Source: Gemmatimonadaceae bacterium
GTDB lineage: Bacteria > Gemmatimonadota > Gemmatimonadetes > Gemmatimonadales > Gemmatimonadaceae
Direction of reading: 5' to 3'
Assembly: GCA_035533015.1 (NCBI GenBank)
Contig: DATLUQ010000013.1
Span: 1 to 64,000, forward strand
DNA length: 64,000 nt
Shown here: positions 43,640-55,012 of the stretch, piece after piece
How the letters are laid out: each line of letters opens with the position of its first letter
Numbering within the stretch: position 1 is the first letter of the stretch
Notes under the pieces: model-generated
The model's input: the letters and a program-made list of their open reading frames with translations, nothing else
What the model was told of the DNA's origin: nothing
The model's database searches: none
Position numbers and translations under genes: made by a program

Positions 43640-45154
43640 ATGACGAACGTGACCGCCCAGCACGACGAGTCATCGGCGCCCGCGCCCACCGGCTTCGTGA
43701 AGGCAATCACGCTTACCGATGCCACGATGCTCGTGGCCGGGGCGATGATCGGGTCGGGTATCTTCATCGTCTCGGCCGACATGGGCCGCTCGGTGGGGTC
43801 GCCCGGCTGGCTGCTCATGGCCTGGCTGCTCACGGGGGTCATGACCTGCTTCGGCGCGCTGACTTACGGGGAACTCGCCGCGATGTTCCCCCGAGCGGGC
43901 GGACAGTACATCTTTCTGCGCGAATCCATGAGCCCCCTGGTGGGCTTTTTGTACGGATGGACCCTGTTTGCCGTGATTCAGACGGGGACGATCGCCGCCG
44001 TGGGCGTGGCGTTCGGCAAGTTCCTCGGCGTGCTCGCCCCCAGCATCTCGCCCGACCGGTTTGGCTGGTTTCCGCAGTTGGACGTGTGCGCGGCCTGGCT
44101 GGGATGCTCGGATCCGTCCACGGCCATCCAATTCGGACTCTCTGCCCAGCGGCTCGTCGCGCTCGTGGCGATCGCCGTCCTCACCTGGGTAAATCTGCGC
44201 GGCGTGCGCGAGGGGAAGTTCGTCCAGACCTCGCTCACCATCGTGAAGACCGGGGTGCTGATCCTGCTCATGGGCCTCGGCCTCACGATCGGGCGCAATG
44301 CCACGGCGCTGGCCGCCAACTTCGGCCACGGGAATTTCTGGGGCCACGTGGACCTCACCGGCGCCTGGGTTGTGGCGTTCGGCGCCGCGTTCGTGGGGTC
44401 GCTCTTTTCCAGCGACGCCTGGAACAACGTCACCTTCGCCGCCGCCGAGGTGAAGAATCCCCAGCGCAATCTGCCGCGCGCGCTGATCATGGGGACGGGG
44501 CTGGTGACGCTGCTGTACTTCCTGACCAACGTGTCGTATCTGAGTGTGCTGCCCTTCCACGGCGATCCCGCAGGCGCCACCTCGCTTGCCCGCGGGATCA
44601 CCGCCGCGACGCAGGATCGGGTCGGCACGGCGGCCATGGAGCAGATGTTCGGGTCGGCGGGCGGCACGATGATGGCCATCGGCATTCTGATCTCGACGTT
44701 CGGCTGCATGAACGGGCTCATCCTGGCCGGGGCCCGCGTGTACTACGCGATGTCGCGCGATGGGCTGTTCTTCAGAGCGGCGGGCACGCTGAGCGGCCGC
44801 GGTGTGCCGGCGGTGGGCCTGGTGCTGCAGAGCGTCTGGACGGCCGCCCTCTGCCTGAGTGGTACGTACGGGCAGCTGCTCAACTACGTGATCTTTGCGA
44901 ACCTCGTGTTCTACGTGCTGACCACGGCGGGTCTGTTCATCCTCCGGGCCAAGCGGCCCGACGCCGAGCGTCCGTACCGGGTACTGGGATATCCGTTCGT
45001 CCCGGGACTGTACCTCGCCATGGCGGCGGGGGTTATGATTCTAATTCTGATGTCGCCGCAATCCCGGACCGAGGCGGTTTCCGGCCTGGTGATCGTCGCC
45101 GTCGGCGTCCCTGTGTATTTCCTCTGGCGCGCGGTGGAGAAGCCTGCCGCATGA
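43640..45154 (+). CDS. APC-family amino acid permease
   Basis: The 504-residue protein has about 12 membrane helices and the start of an APC transporter: ATMLVAGAMIGSGIFIVSADM (helix 1 with the unwound GSGIF), LLTGVMTCFGALTYGELAAMFPRAGG and SDAWNNVTFAAAEVKNPQRNLPRAL (helix 6 region). The RPDAERPYRVLGYPFVPGLYL segment precedes the last two helices. Substrate is not identifiable; the nearest named relatives are LAT/PotE-like amino acid exchangers. ATG 43640 follows the -10 hexamer. 74 nt separate it from the pyrophosphatase gene. Confidence 0.92.
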   Translation: MTNVTAQHDESSAPAPTGFVKAITLTDATMLVAGAMIGSGIFIVSADMGRSVGSPGWLLMAWLLTGVMTCFGALTYGELAAMFPRAGGQYIFLRESMSPLVGFLYGWTLFAVIQTGTIAAVGVAFGKFLGVLAPSISPDRFGWFPQLDVCAAWLGCSDPSTAIQFGLSAQRLVALVAIAVLTWVNLRGVREGKFVQTSLTIVKTGVLILLMGLGLTIGRNATALAANFGHGNFWGHVDLTGAWVVAFGAAFVGSLFSSDAWNNVTFAAAEVKNPQRNLPRALIMGTGLVTLLYFLTNVSYLSVLPFHGDPAGATSLARGITAATQDRVGTAAMEQMFGSAGGTMMAIGILISTFGCMNGLILAGARVYYAMSRDGLFFRAAGTLSGRGVPAVGLVLQSVWTAALCLSGTYGQLLNYVIFANLVFYVLTTAGLFILRAKRPDAERPYRVLGYPFVPGLYLAMAAGVMILILMSPQSRTEAVSGLVIVAVGVPVYFLWRAVEKPAA

Positions 45155-45170
45155 CTGCCGTGCCCTATGT

Positions 45171-45197
45171 CCGGCCGCAGCGTTTCGCCGCGGCCGG
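45171..45197 (+). other. GC hairpin between permease and pyrophosphatase genes
   Basis: CCGGCCGC (45171-45178) pairs exactly with GCGGCCGG (45190-45197) across an 11-nt loop, just after the permease stop. No T-run follows, so it is probably not a classic terminator. It could stabilise or attenuate the transcript upstream of the pyrophosphatase start. Confidence 0.35.
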
Positions 45198-45228
45198 CCT
45201 CTGCCCGTCAACTTGGAGAACGACAACG

Positions 45229-47760
<2,532 letters not shown>

Positions 47761-47800
47761 TGTACGCCGGTTCGCCGCGGCGCCGGAGGCGACCCTCGGT

Positions 47801-49363
47801 ATGAATTCGCTGTTCGCGAGGAAGTCGGTCGCCGATTTCGAGGCCGACGTCGCCGAGCACGGCGGGCTCAAGCGCTCGCTCGGCAAATGGCATCTGACGG
47901 CGCTCGGCGTCGGCGCCACGATCGGCGCCGGCATCTTCGCGACCACGGGCACGGCGATCGTCGGCGACTCCCTCCGTCCCGGCGCCGGCCCGGCCATCAT
48001 CTTCTCATTCATCCTCACCGCCGTGGCCTGCGGCTTCGCGGCGCTGTGCTACGCCGAGTTCGCGGCCATGGTGCCGGTATCCGGCTCGGCGTACACGTAC
48101 GCGTACGCGTCGATCGGCGAGTTCGTGGCCTGGATCATCGGCTGGGACCTGATCATCGAGTACGCGGTGGGCAACATCGGCGTGGCCATCGGCTGGTCCG
48201 GGTACTTCCGCGAACTGGTGGGCCATTTCGGGATCAACCTCCCGGCCTGGACGGCCACCGACTACCGGTCGGCGCACGACGCGTTCAATCAACTGACCTC
48301 GGCAGGCGCGTCCGGCGTGGACGCCACCACGAAATACCTCGCCTCTGCATGGACGGCGGCGCCGCACCCGTTCGGCATTCCGGTGATCGTCAACCTCCCG
48401 GCCGTGCTCGTGGTGGCCCTGATCACGGTGATTCTCGTGATCGGCATCAAGGAATCGGCCGACGCCAACAACGCGATGGTGCTGCTCAAGGTGGCGATCA
48501 TCCTGTTCTTCATCGGCGTCGGCATCTTCCTCATCCACCCGCACAATTGGACCAACCCGGCCACCGGCGGATTCAATCCCAACGGCGTCAAGGGTATCAG
48601 CGCCGCGGCGGCGATCATCTTCTTCAGCTATATCGGCTTCGACGCCGTGTCCACGGCCGCTGAAGAGACCAGGGATCCGCCCAAGGACATGCCGTTCGGC
48701 ATCATCATGAGCCTCGTCATCTGCACGGTGCTCTACATCGCCATCTCGATCGTCATGACGGGCATGGCGCCGTGGAAGACGCTCGGGACGGCGGAGCCGA
48801 TGATCACGGCGCTCCAGTTCGCCCAGGGCCCGGCGGCCCTCATCAACGCGTCGCGGTTCATCGTGTCACTCGGCGCCGTCATCGCCATGGGGAGCGTGCT
48901 GCTCGTCTTCCAACTCGGCCAGCCGCGCATCTTCTTTTCGATGTCGCGCGACGGATTGCTGCCGCCAGTGCTGGCCAAGGTTCACCCGAAGTACAAGACG
49001 CCGTACGTGGGCACGATCCTCACCGGCATCTTCGTGGCCGCCTTCGCCGCCTTCGCCAATATCGCGGAAGTGGTGGACCTCACCAACATCGGGACGCTCT
49101 TCGCGTTCGTGCTCGTGTCGGCCGGCGTGATCTTCCTGCGCCGCCTCGAGCCAGACCGCTACCGGCCGTTCCGCGTGCCTTGGGTGCCCCTCACTCCGCT
49201 CATTTCGATCGTCGCCTGCTTCTACCTGATGTGGCAGCTGCCGACGATCACCTGGATCAGGTTCGGGGTCTGGTTGGTGATCGGACTCGTCCTCTACTTC
49301 ACCTACGGCTACACCCACTCCACGCTGCGCCTCCGCGAAGCGGCGCGGGGCGACCGGGCGTGA
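47801..49363 (+). CDS. APC permease of the CAT/YfnA type
   Basis: The 520-residue protein starts MNSLFARKSVADFEADVAEHGGLKRSLGKWHLTALGVGATIGAGIFATTG, a typical cationic amino acid transporter opening. EYAVGNIGVAIGWSGYF and FFSYIGFDAVSTAAEETRDPPKDMP follow at helix 3 and helix 6-7. About 12-14 helices and the VRRLEPDRYRPFRVPWVPL-like loop before the end complete the layout. Probably transports an amino acid with H+ or Na+. ATG 47801 is preceded by ccggaggcg. It lies 40 nt after the pyrophosphatase gene and overlaps the next gene by 4 nt (GTGA). Confidence 0.92.
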   Translation: MNSLFARKSVADFEADVAEHGGLKRSLGKWHLTALGVGATIGAGIFATTGTAIVGDSLRPGAGPAIIFSFILTAVACGFAALCYAEFAAMVPVSGSAYTYAYASIGEFVAWIIGWDLIIEYAVGNIGVAIGWSGYFRELVGHFGINLPAWTATDYRSAHDAFNQLTSAGASGVDATTKYLASAWTAAPHPFGIPVIVNLPAVLVVALITVILVIGIKESADANNAMVLLKVAIILFFIGVGIFLIHPHNWTNPATGGFNPNGVKGISAAAAIIFFSYIGFDAVSTAAEETRDPPKDMPFGIIMSLVICTVLYIAISIVMTGMAPWKTLGTAEPMITALQFAQGPAALINASRFIVSLGAVIAMGSVLLVFQLGQPRIFFSMSRDGLLPPVLAKVHPKYKTPYVGTILTGIFVAAFAAFANIAEVVDLTNIGTLFAFVLVSAGVIFLRRLEPDRYRPFRVPWVPLTPLISIVACFYLMWQLPTITWIRFGVWLVIGLVLYFTYGYTHSTLRLREAARGDRA

Positions 49364-50706
49364 CGGATGGCGCGGGGCAGGGGCCGACGCCGCTGGGCGG
49401 GCATCGCCCCGGCGGTGTTCCGACGGCGCCGCCCGCGCGCCGCAGCTTCCTCCGCCGCATCAGCCTTTCGCAGTGGATCCTCATCTCGATGGTCGTCGGC
49501 ATTTTCATCGGATGGGCGTATCCCGAGAGCGCCAGGGCGCAGCACGGGTGGGCGGCCCCCGATCTCAAGATCTGGGCGACGCTCTTTCTTCGCATGATCA
49601 AGTCGCTCATCGTGCCCCTCATCTTCGGCACGCTGGTGGTCGGCATTGCCGGCCATGGCGACGATATGAAACGCGTGGGCAAGCTCGCCCTCCGGTCGAT
49701 CATCTACTTCGAGGTCGTGACCACGCTGGCGCTCGTGGTGGGGCTCGCCGTGGTCAACATCGTGAAGCCGGGATCCGGCGTGCGGTTGGGCGCTCCCGAC
49801 GCTGCGGCCGAGAGCGCGCTGACGGGCACGCACGCCACGTTCAGCAACGTCCTCGTGCACACCGTGCCGCAGAGTTTCTTCGAGGCCGCCGCCAACAACG
49901 AAGTACTGCAGATCGTCTTCTTCGCGATCATCTTCGCCGTGGCGCTCTCCCAGGTGCCGTCGGGCGGCGCCAAGAGCGCCATGCTCGCGTTCTGCGACGG
50001 GCTCTCCCAGGTGATGTTCAAATTCACGGGCATCGTGATGAAATTCGCGCCCATCGGTATCGGCGCGGCGATCGCGGTGACCGTGGGGACGAGCGGCATG
50101 GACGTGCTGCGCCAACTGGCCGTGCTCGTGCTCTCGCTGTACGCGGCGCTGATCATCTTCGCCGTTGCCGTGCTCCTGCCCGTGGCCCTGGTGTTCAAGG
50201 TGCCGATCAGGCGGTTCGTCGCCGCGGTCAAGGAACCGTGGCTCATCGCGTTCACCACCGCCTCGTCCGAGGCCGCGCTGCCGCTGGCCATGGAGCGCAT
50301 GGAGGAGATGGGGGTGCCGCGCCGCATCGTGGCGTTCGTGATCCCCACCGGCTACTCGTTCAATCTCGACGGCACCACGCTGTATCTGGCGCTCGCCTCG
50401 GTGTTCGTGGCCCAGGCCGCCGGGGTGCACATGACGGTGGGCACGCAGATCGTCATGATGCTCACGCTGATGCTCACCAGCAAAGGCGTGGCCGGTGTGC
50501 CGCGCGCCGCGCTCGTGATCCTCTCCGGGGCACTGACCCAGTTCAACCTGCCGCTCGAGGGTGTGGCCATCCTGCTCGGCGTGGACGCATTCATGGACAT
50601 GGCGCGCACGTCCATCAACGTGCTGGGCAATTGCCTGGCGTCGGCGGTGATGGCGCGCGTCGAGGGGGAACTGCCGGCCGCGGGAACGGAGCGGCGCGCG
50701 GCCTAG
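49360..50706 (+). CDS. Dicarboxylate/amino acid:cation symporter (DAACS, GltP/DctA-like)
   Basis: The 448-residue protein has a soluble N-terminal tail (about 1-35) then the glutamate transporter fold. FLRMIKSLIVPLIFGTLVVGIA is the first signature, FTTASSEAALPLAMERMEEMGVP is the helical hairpin 1 Ser-rich loop, PTGYSFNLDGTTLYLALASVF the helix 7 NMDGT-like motif (here NLDGT), and SKGVAGVPRAALVIL the second hairpin. It imports glutamate, aspartate or C4-dicarboxylates with Na+ or H+. GTG start at 49360 overlaps the CAT stop (GTGA). Its stop TAG (50704-50706) abuts the convergent kinase stop at 50707. Confidence 0.94.
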   Translation: MTDGAGQGPTPLGGHRPGGVPTAPPARRSFLRRISLSQWILISMVVGIFIGWAYPESARAQHGWAAPDLKIWATLFLRMIKSLIVPLIFGTLVVGIAGHGDDMKRVGKLALRSIIYFEVVTTLALVVGLAVVNIVKPGSGVRLGAPDAAAESALTGTHATFSNVLVHTVPQSFFEAAANNEVLQIVFFAIIFAVALSQVPSGGAKSAMLAFCDGLSQVMFKFTGIVMKFAPIGIGAAIAVTVGTSGMDVLRQLAVLVLSLYAALIIFAVAVLLPVALVFKVPIRRFVAAVKEPWLIAFTTASSEAALPLAMERMEEMGVPRRIVAFVIPTGYSFNLDGTTLYLALASVFVAQAAGVHMTVGTQIVMMLTLMLTSKGVAGVPRAALVILSGALTQFNLPLEGVAILLGVDAFMDMARTSINVLGNCLASAVMARVEGELPAAGTERRAA

Positions 50707-51633
50707 CTACACCGCGTTGCCCAGGAAGTGCATCGCCGACCGCACCGCCCCCCGCGCTCCCACCACTTCGTCCAGGCGCACCTGCGCCCCGGGCACCGCG
50801 TGCTTCAGACGGTGGGTCAGTCGCTTGCGCAGCGGCATCCGCGCGCCGAGCAATCCGCCGGTGAGAGCGATCGGCACGGCGGCCCGCTCGTCGGTGAACA
50901 GTTGCCGGGCCAGGGCGCGCGCATGGAGCGCCAGTTCTTCCGTGGCGATGTCGAGCAGCGCATTGGCCCGGAGGTCGCCGGTGTCGGCCACCTGGAACAC
51001 CACGGGCGCCAGGGTGGCCAGCCTGGCCGGCGACGCATCGGCGCCCCAGCTGATCAGGTCGGTGACGTCGGGCGACTCGGTGGCCGTGAGAATGGCGCCG
51101 GTGAGCGCCGTCTCCGGCTCGCGGCCGTCGCTCGCCGCAGCCACGATGGAGAGCGCGCGCCGCCCGATCCAGGCGCCACCGCCTTCGTCGCCGAAGTCGG
51201 GGCCCCAGCCGCCGCACCGCGCCGTGGCTCCCGTAGGGCCGCGCCCGAGAGCCACCGAGCCTGTGCCGGCGAGCAGGAGAATGCCCGGGCCGTGCGGGAA
51301 CGCGTCGTCGAACGCCACCGCGACATCGGTATGGATCACGACCTCGTCGGCGATCTGGCGCGCCGTGAGCGCCTCCCAGAGTTCGAGCCGCAGCGCCTCG
51401 CGCCCCGTGCCGGCAACCCCCGCGCACACGACGCGCGGCGTTTCGTCAATGCCGGCCTGGGCCAGCGCACTGCGCACCACGGCCGCAATGGCATCAGCGC
51501 TCGCGTCCACGCCCCCCGAGCGTACGGCGCTCGCGACGCCCGTCACTTCCACGATGGCGTGGCCCTGCTCGTCCGCCAGCAGCGCGGTCGTCTTGCTGCC
51601 CCCGCCGTCGATGCCGATTACGTATGCCGTCAT
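50707..51633 (-). CDS. BadF/BadG-type sugar kinase (N-acetylglucosamine kinase-like)
   Basis: The 308-residue protein has the ASKHA ATPase fold: phosphate 1 motif GIDGGGSKTTALLAD at the N-terminus, CAGVAGTGREALRLEL, VIHTDVAVAFDDAFPHGPGILLLAGTGSVALG (phosphate 2 and adenosine region) and GWGPDFGDEGGGAWIGRRAL (sugar-site Gly-Asp-Glu). These match the GlcNAc/MurNAc kinase branch of the BadF/BadG/BcrA/BcrD family. It lies 1 nt after the symporter gene and is the last gene of the minus-strand set serine hydrolase - ErpA - symporter - kinase, so an amino-sugar substrate is plausible. ATG start. Confidence 0.88.
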   Translation of the reverse strand: MTAYVIGIDGGGSKTTALLADEQGHAIVEVTGVASAVRSGGVDASADAIAAVVRSALAQAGIDETPRVVCAGVAGTGREALRLELWEALTARQIADEVVIHTDVAVAFDDAFPHGPGILLLAGTGSVALGRGPTGATARCGGWGPDFGDEGGGAWIGRRALSIVAAASDGREPETALTGAILTATESPDVTDLISWGADASPARLATLAPVVFQVADTGDLRANALLDIATEELALHARALARQLFTDERAAVPIALTGGLLGARMPLRKRLTHRLKHAVPGAQVRLDEVVGARGAVRSAMHFLGNAV

Positions 51634-51634
51634 G

Positions 51635-53155
51635 TCATACCCGCGCCGCTCGCGGGCCGGGGCGCGTGAGCGACGAAAGAGTTCCGGTGAGCAGGGTGAT
51701 GGTCGTGCCGATCAGCACGTACCACGGCCACGCGATCGCCCCCAGCGGGCCGAGCATCGCAGCGAGGGAAGGATACGCACTGGCCAGTGGTTTCGCGAAC
51801 ACCACCACCGCCATCGCCGTGATCCCCACCGACATGCCGAGGATCGCGTCGCGCTGGGCGGCCCGGGGAACGAACAGCGCCAGGAAGAAACCTCCCAGCA
51901 GGCCGCCGTATGTGAACGATGCGATCGAAAGGGCGATCACGACCACCGGCGTTCCCTGCTGGCGAAAAGCCAACGCGCCCGCCGTCAGCACTACGCCCCA
52001 GAACAGCGCGAACAGCTTGCCCACGCGCAACGTGCCGGGGTCGGATGCCGAGTGGCCGGTGAGCGGCAGGTAGATGTCGTGCGTGGCCGAGGCGGCCAGC
52101 GCATTGATCGCGGCCGAGTGCGTGCTCATCGTGGCCGCGACGATCGCCGCCACCACCAGTCCTAATAGCCCCGGCGGCATGGCCTGGATGATGAACGTCG
52201 GGAACACGTCGTCGGGGGTGGAGAAGGGGCGGCCGGCGAAGTGGGCCCAGAGACCCACGCCGATGATGAGGAAGAGAGCCATCTGCGCGATCACCACCAC
52301 TCCACTGCCGATCACCGCCTTCTGCGCGTCGCGCAGCGAACGGGCCGAGAGCAACCGCTGCACGATCAACTGGTCGGCGCCGTGCGACGCCATGGACAGG
52401 AATCCGCCGCCGAGCAATCCGGCCAGCATGGTGTACGGCCGGTCGAATCCCGTATACCAGTCGATCATGTGCAGCTTGCCTGCCGCGCCCGCCGAGTGCC
52501 AGATGGCCGGCCATCCCCCCGGCGCGGCGCGCCCGAGCAGCACGAGCGCCACCAGCCCGCCGAACACGTAGATGCCCGCCTGGATCAGCTCCGTCCACAC
52601 CACGGCGCGCATGCCGCCCTTGTACGTGTACAGCACGGTGAGCGCGCCGAGGACGAGGATCGCTGCCGGCATCATGTACCGCGGTGGCACCGCGCCCGTG
52701 CCGCTGAGGATCATCGCCACGGGAATCGCCGTCGCGAATACGCGCACCGAGTCGGCCATGGCGCGCGTGCCCATGAACACCACCGACGTGAAGCGCCGGG
52801 TGGCCAGGCCGAAGCGCTGTTCGAGCATCGCATAGGCGGTGACGATCTCGCCCTGGTAGTAGCGGGGCAGCAGGGTGAAGGCCAGCGCGATGCGCCCCAG
52901 CAGGTAGCCGGCCACCACTTGCAGGAACCCCAGATTGCCGATGTACGCCAATCCGGGAACGCTGATGAACGTGAGGGCGCTGGTCTCGGTGGCGACCACC
53001 GAGAACATGACGGCCGGCCACGGGATGTCGCGGCCGGCCACGAAATAGTCCTTGGCGCTCTTCTGGCGGCGTCCGAGCCAGATGCCGAACGCCGTCGTCC
53101 CCGCGAGATATGCGACGAGGACGACGGCGTCGAGAAGGGTAAAACCGCGACTCAA
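51635..53155 (-). CDS. Sodium:solute symporter (SSS family)
   Basis: The 506-residue membrane protein has about 13 helices. WLGRRQKSAKDYFVAGRDIPWPAVMFSVVATETSALTFISVPG is the SSS opening, and TYKGGMRAVVWTELIQAGIYVFGG and MASHGADQLIVQRLLSARSLRDAQKAV are internal signatures. These Na+ symporters carry sugars, amino acids or sialic acid. Its position before a BadF/BadG sugar kinase suggests an amino sugar. It starts with TTG at 53155, overlapping the ErpA stop by 4 nt (TTGA), and has no other plausible start. Ends 1 nt before the kinase. Confidence 0.92.
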   Translation of the reverse strand: MSRGFTLLDAVVLVAYLAGTTAFGIWLGRRQKSAKDYFVAGRDIPWPAVMFSVVATETSALTFISVPGLAYIGNLGFLQVVAGYLLGRIALAFTLLPRYYQGEIVTAYAMLEQRFGLATRRFTSVVFMGTRAMADSVRVFATAIPVAMILSGTGAVPPRYMMPAAILVLGALTVLYTYKGGMRAVVWTELIQAGIYVFGGLVALVLLGRAAPGGWPAIWHSAGAAGKLHMIDWYTGFDRPYTMLAGLLGGGFLSMASHGADQLIVQRLLSARSLRDAQKAVIGSGVVVIAQMALFLIIGVGLWAHFAGRPFSTPDDVFPTFIIQAMPPGLLGLVVAAIVAATMSTHSAAINALAASATHDIYLPLTGHSASDPGTLRVGKLFALFWGVVLTAGALAFRQQGTPVVVIALSIASFTYGGLLGGFFLALFVPRAAQRDAILGMSVGITAMAVVVFAKPLASAYPSLAAMLGPLGAIAWPWYVLIGTTITLLTGTLSSLTRPGPRAARV

Positions 53156-53508
53156 GCGGTGAACGAGCTACCGCATCCGCACCCGCCAGTCGCGTTCGGA
53201 TTCTTGAATGTGAAACCGGAGCCCTGCATCGACGACACGTAGTCGATGGTCACCCCGTTGAGGTACTGCGCCGAGAATGGATCGACCAGCACGCGCCAGC
53301 CGCCCTGGTCCACCACGAAATCGTCGTCCGCCGCCGCGTCCTCGATGAGCAGGCCGTACTTGAACCCGCTGCACCCGCCCGGCTGTACGCTCACGCGAAG
53401 GCCGCCCACCGTGGGATCGACGCCTTCCTGATCCATGAACTTCTTGACCTCGGTGCTGGCGACGTCGGTGACGACCACCATCACGTCGGGTTGCTGTGCC
53501 GTGCTCAT
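53152..53508 (-). CDS. erpA: ErpA/HesB-type iron-sulfur carrier
   Basis: The 118-residue A-type carrier has the three cluster cysteines Cys46 (VQPGGCSGFKYG), Cys110 and Cys112 (ATGGCGCGSSF). The sequence is close to ErpA/IscA: VKKFMDQEGVD, DFVVDQGGWRVLVD, LNGVTIDYVSSMQGSGFTFKNPNA. It inserts Fe-S clusters into target proteins. The ATG at 53508 is preceded by ggaggattcg; a longer frame upstream is not family-like. The stop overlaps the TTG start of the symporter gene, so the carrier and the symporter share a transcript. No isc or suf gene is nearby. Confidence 0.92.
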   Translation of the reverse strand: MSTAQQPDVMVVVTDVASTEVKKFMDQEGVDPTVGGLRVSVQPGGCSGFKYGLLIEDAAADDDFVVDQGGWRVLVDPFSAQYLNGVTIDYVSSMQGSGFTFKNPNATGGCGCGSSFTA

Positions 53509-53611
53509 CGAATCCTCCAAGTCGTTGGGTGGCATGAACTCCCACCCTCTCCAACGGCGAAATATAGCGGGGCCCGTCGGCGCTTCAAGCGCCGCGGCTC
53601 CCCACCGCCGC

Positions 53612-54832
53612 TCAGTGCGAGCCGCCCGTGCTTTGCACCGCCGCCGCTCGCTCCACCCGGTCGAGCACCGTCTCCACGGCATCGGCCACCTCGATGCGCA
53701 CCGGCCCGATCTTGCTGTTCGCCCGCGTGGGGTCCACACGGTTGGTGAGGAGCACAATGAACAGGTCCTGCGCCGGATCGATCCAGATCGAGGTGCCCGT
53801 GAACCCGGTGTGGCCGAACGCCGCCGGCGACATCAGGTGGCCGGCCGAGTTGGTCCCATTGGGCTTTTCCCATCCCAGGGCGCGGTTGGAAAGCGCCCGA
53901 TCCTGGACGGTGGTGAATGCGATGATCGTCTGCCGACGGACCACCCGCACGGGACCCAGCGCCCCGCCGTTCAGGTACATTTCGGCGAAGCGGGCAAGAT
54001 CGTACCCGCTGCTGAACAGCCCGGCGTGCGCCGAAATGCCACCCAGATAGTACGCCCGCTCGTCGTGCACCTTGCCGCGCAGCTTGCCGCCGCGCCGCGG
54101 ATCGACCTCGGTGGGCGCGATGCGCGGCCGCAGTGAGTCGGGCGGGTTGTACATGGTGTCGTGCATGCCGAGCGGCCCGAACACGTGCGCGGCCAGGTAC
54201 CGGTCGAGGCGCTCGCCCGACACCCGTTCCACGATCTTCCCCGCCAGATACGCGCCGATGTCGCTGTACACGAATCTCGTCCCGGGCAGCGCCTCGAGCG
54301 GTTCGGCCATCATCAACTTGGCGATGCTGTCCCCGTTGGTGGTGATGCGATCGTAGGCGCGGAAGGCGGGGAGTCCCGATGTGTGAGTGAGCAGCTCCCG
54401 GACGGTGACCTCGGCCTTGTGCGGGCCGGTCCATTCCGGGAGGTAACGTTGGACCGGCGCGTCCAACGACACCTTGCCTTGCTCCACCAACTGCATCATC
54501 GCCGACGTCATCCCCACGACTTTGGTCAGCGACGCCAGGTCCCACATGGCGTGCGCATCGGGGCGGGGCGACGGATCCCAGTCGAGGTGCCCGGCGCCGT
54601 ACTCGGCCACGATTCCGGCGTGATTGCCGACCACGGCATACGCGCCGGGAAAGGCGTGGTCCCGCACGGCTGCGTCGAGCACGAGCCGGAGCGTGTCGGA
54701 CAGGGCGCGTCCGACCGTCGCCGACGACACCGTGGGGGCGGATGGCCCCCCCTGGGCGTACGCGGGGTGGGGCAGGGCGAGTAACGCCGCGGCGAAAGGA
54801 GTCCACGCCCGGGCACTAGGAAGGTGACGCAT
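53612..54832 (-). CDS. Secreted serine hydrolase of the beta-lactamase (class C) fold
   Basis: The 406-residue protein has a signal peptide (MRHLPSARAW...PAYAQ). The SxxK motif is S101-L-T-K104 in MWDLASLTKV. YSD in RFVYSDIGAYLAGKIVE is the YxN-like element, and HTGFTGTSIWIDPAQD is near the KTG-like third motif (here HTG). The family includes esterases, DD-peptidases and muropeptide hydrolases (AmpH/EstB type); exact role is open. Location upstream of a kinase and symporter suggests it may release a cell-wall sugar or peptide. ATG start. It is divergent from the CDP-alcohol gene and lies 103 nt upstream of erpA. Confidence 0.88.
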   Translation of the reverse strand: MRHLPSARAWTPFAAALLALPHPAYAQGGPSAPTVSSATVGRALSDTLRLVLDAAVRDHAFPGAYAVVGNHAGIVAEYGAGHLDWDPSPRPDAHAMWDLASLTKVVGMTSAMMQLVEQGKVSLDAPVQRYLPEWTGPHKAEVTVRELLTHTSGLPAFRAYDRITTNGDSIAKLMMAEPLEALPGTRFVYSDIGAYLAGKIVERVSGERLDRYLAAHVFGPLGMHDTMYNPPDSLRPRIAPTEVDPRRGGKLRGKVHDERAYYLGGISAHAGLFSSGYDLARFAEMYLNGGALGPVRVVRRQTIIAFTTVQDRALSNRALGWEKPNGTNSAGHLMSPAAFGHTGFTGTSIWIDPAQDLFIVLLTNRVDPTRANSKIGPVRIEVADAVETVLDRVERAAAVQSTGGSH

Positions 54833-55012
54833 GAAGGAAGAATAAGCCCGCCGGCCCCGGCCCGAAACACTGTCGTTCCAGTTGCTACAAGTTGGTGAAC
54901 TGGATACTTTTAGCCGCCGGGGCGTCGCTCCGGCTCTTTACTTTTTTGCCCCCCCGCCCCCGCCTGCAGTTCGCGCGGCGAGGCGTATGCCGAGTGCGCG
55001 TCTCGGAGCCGA

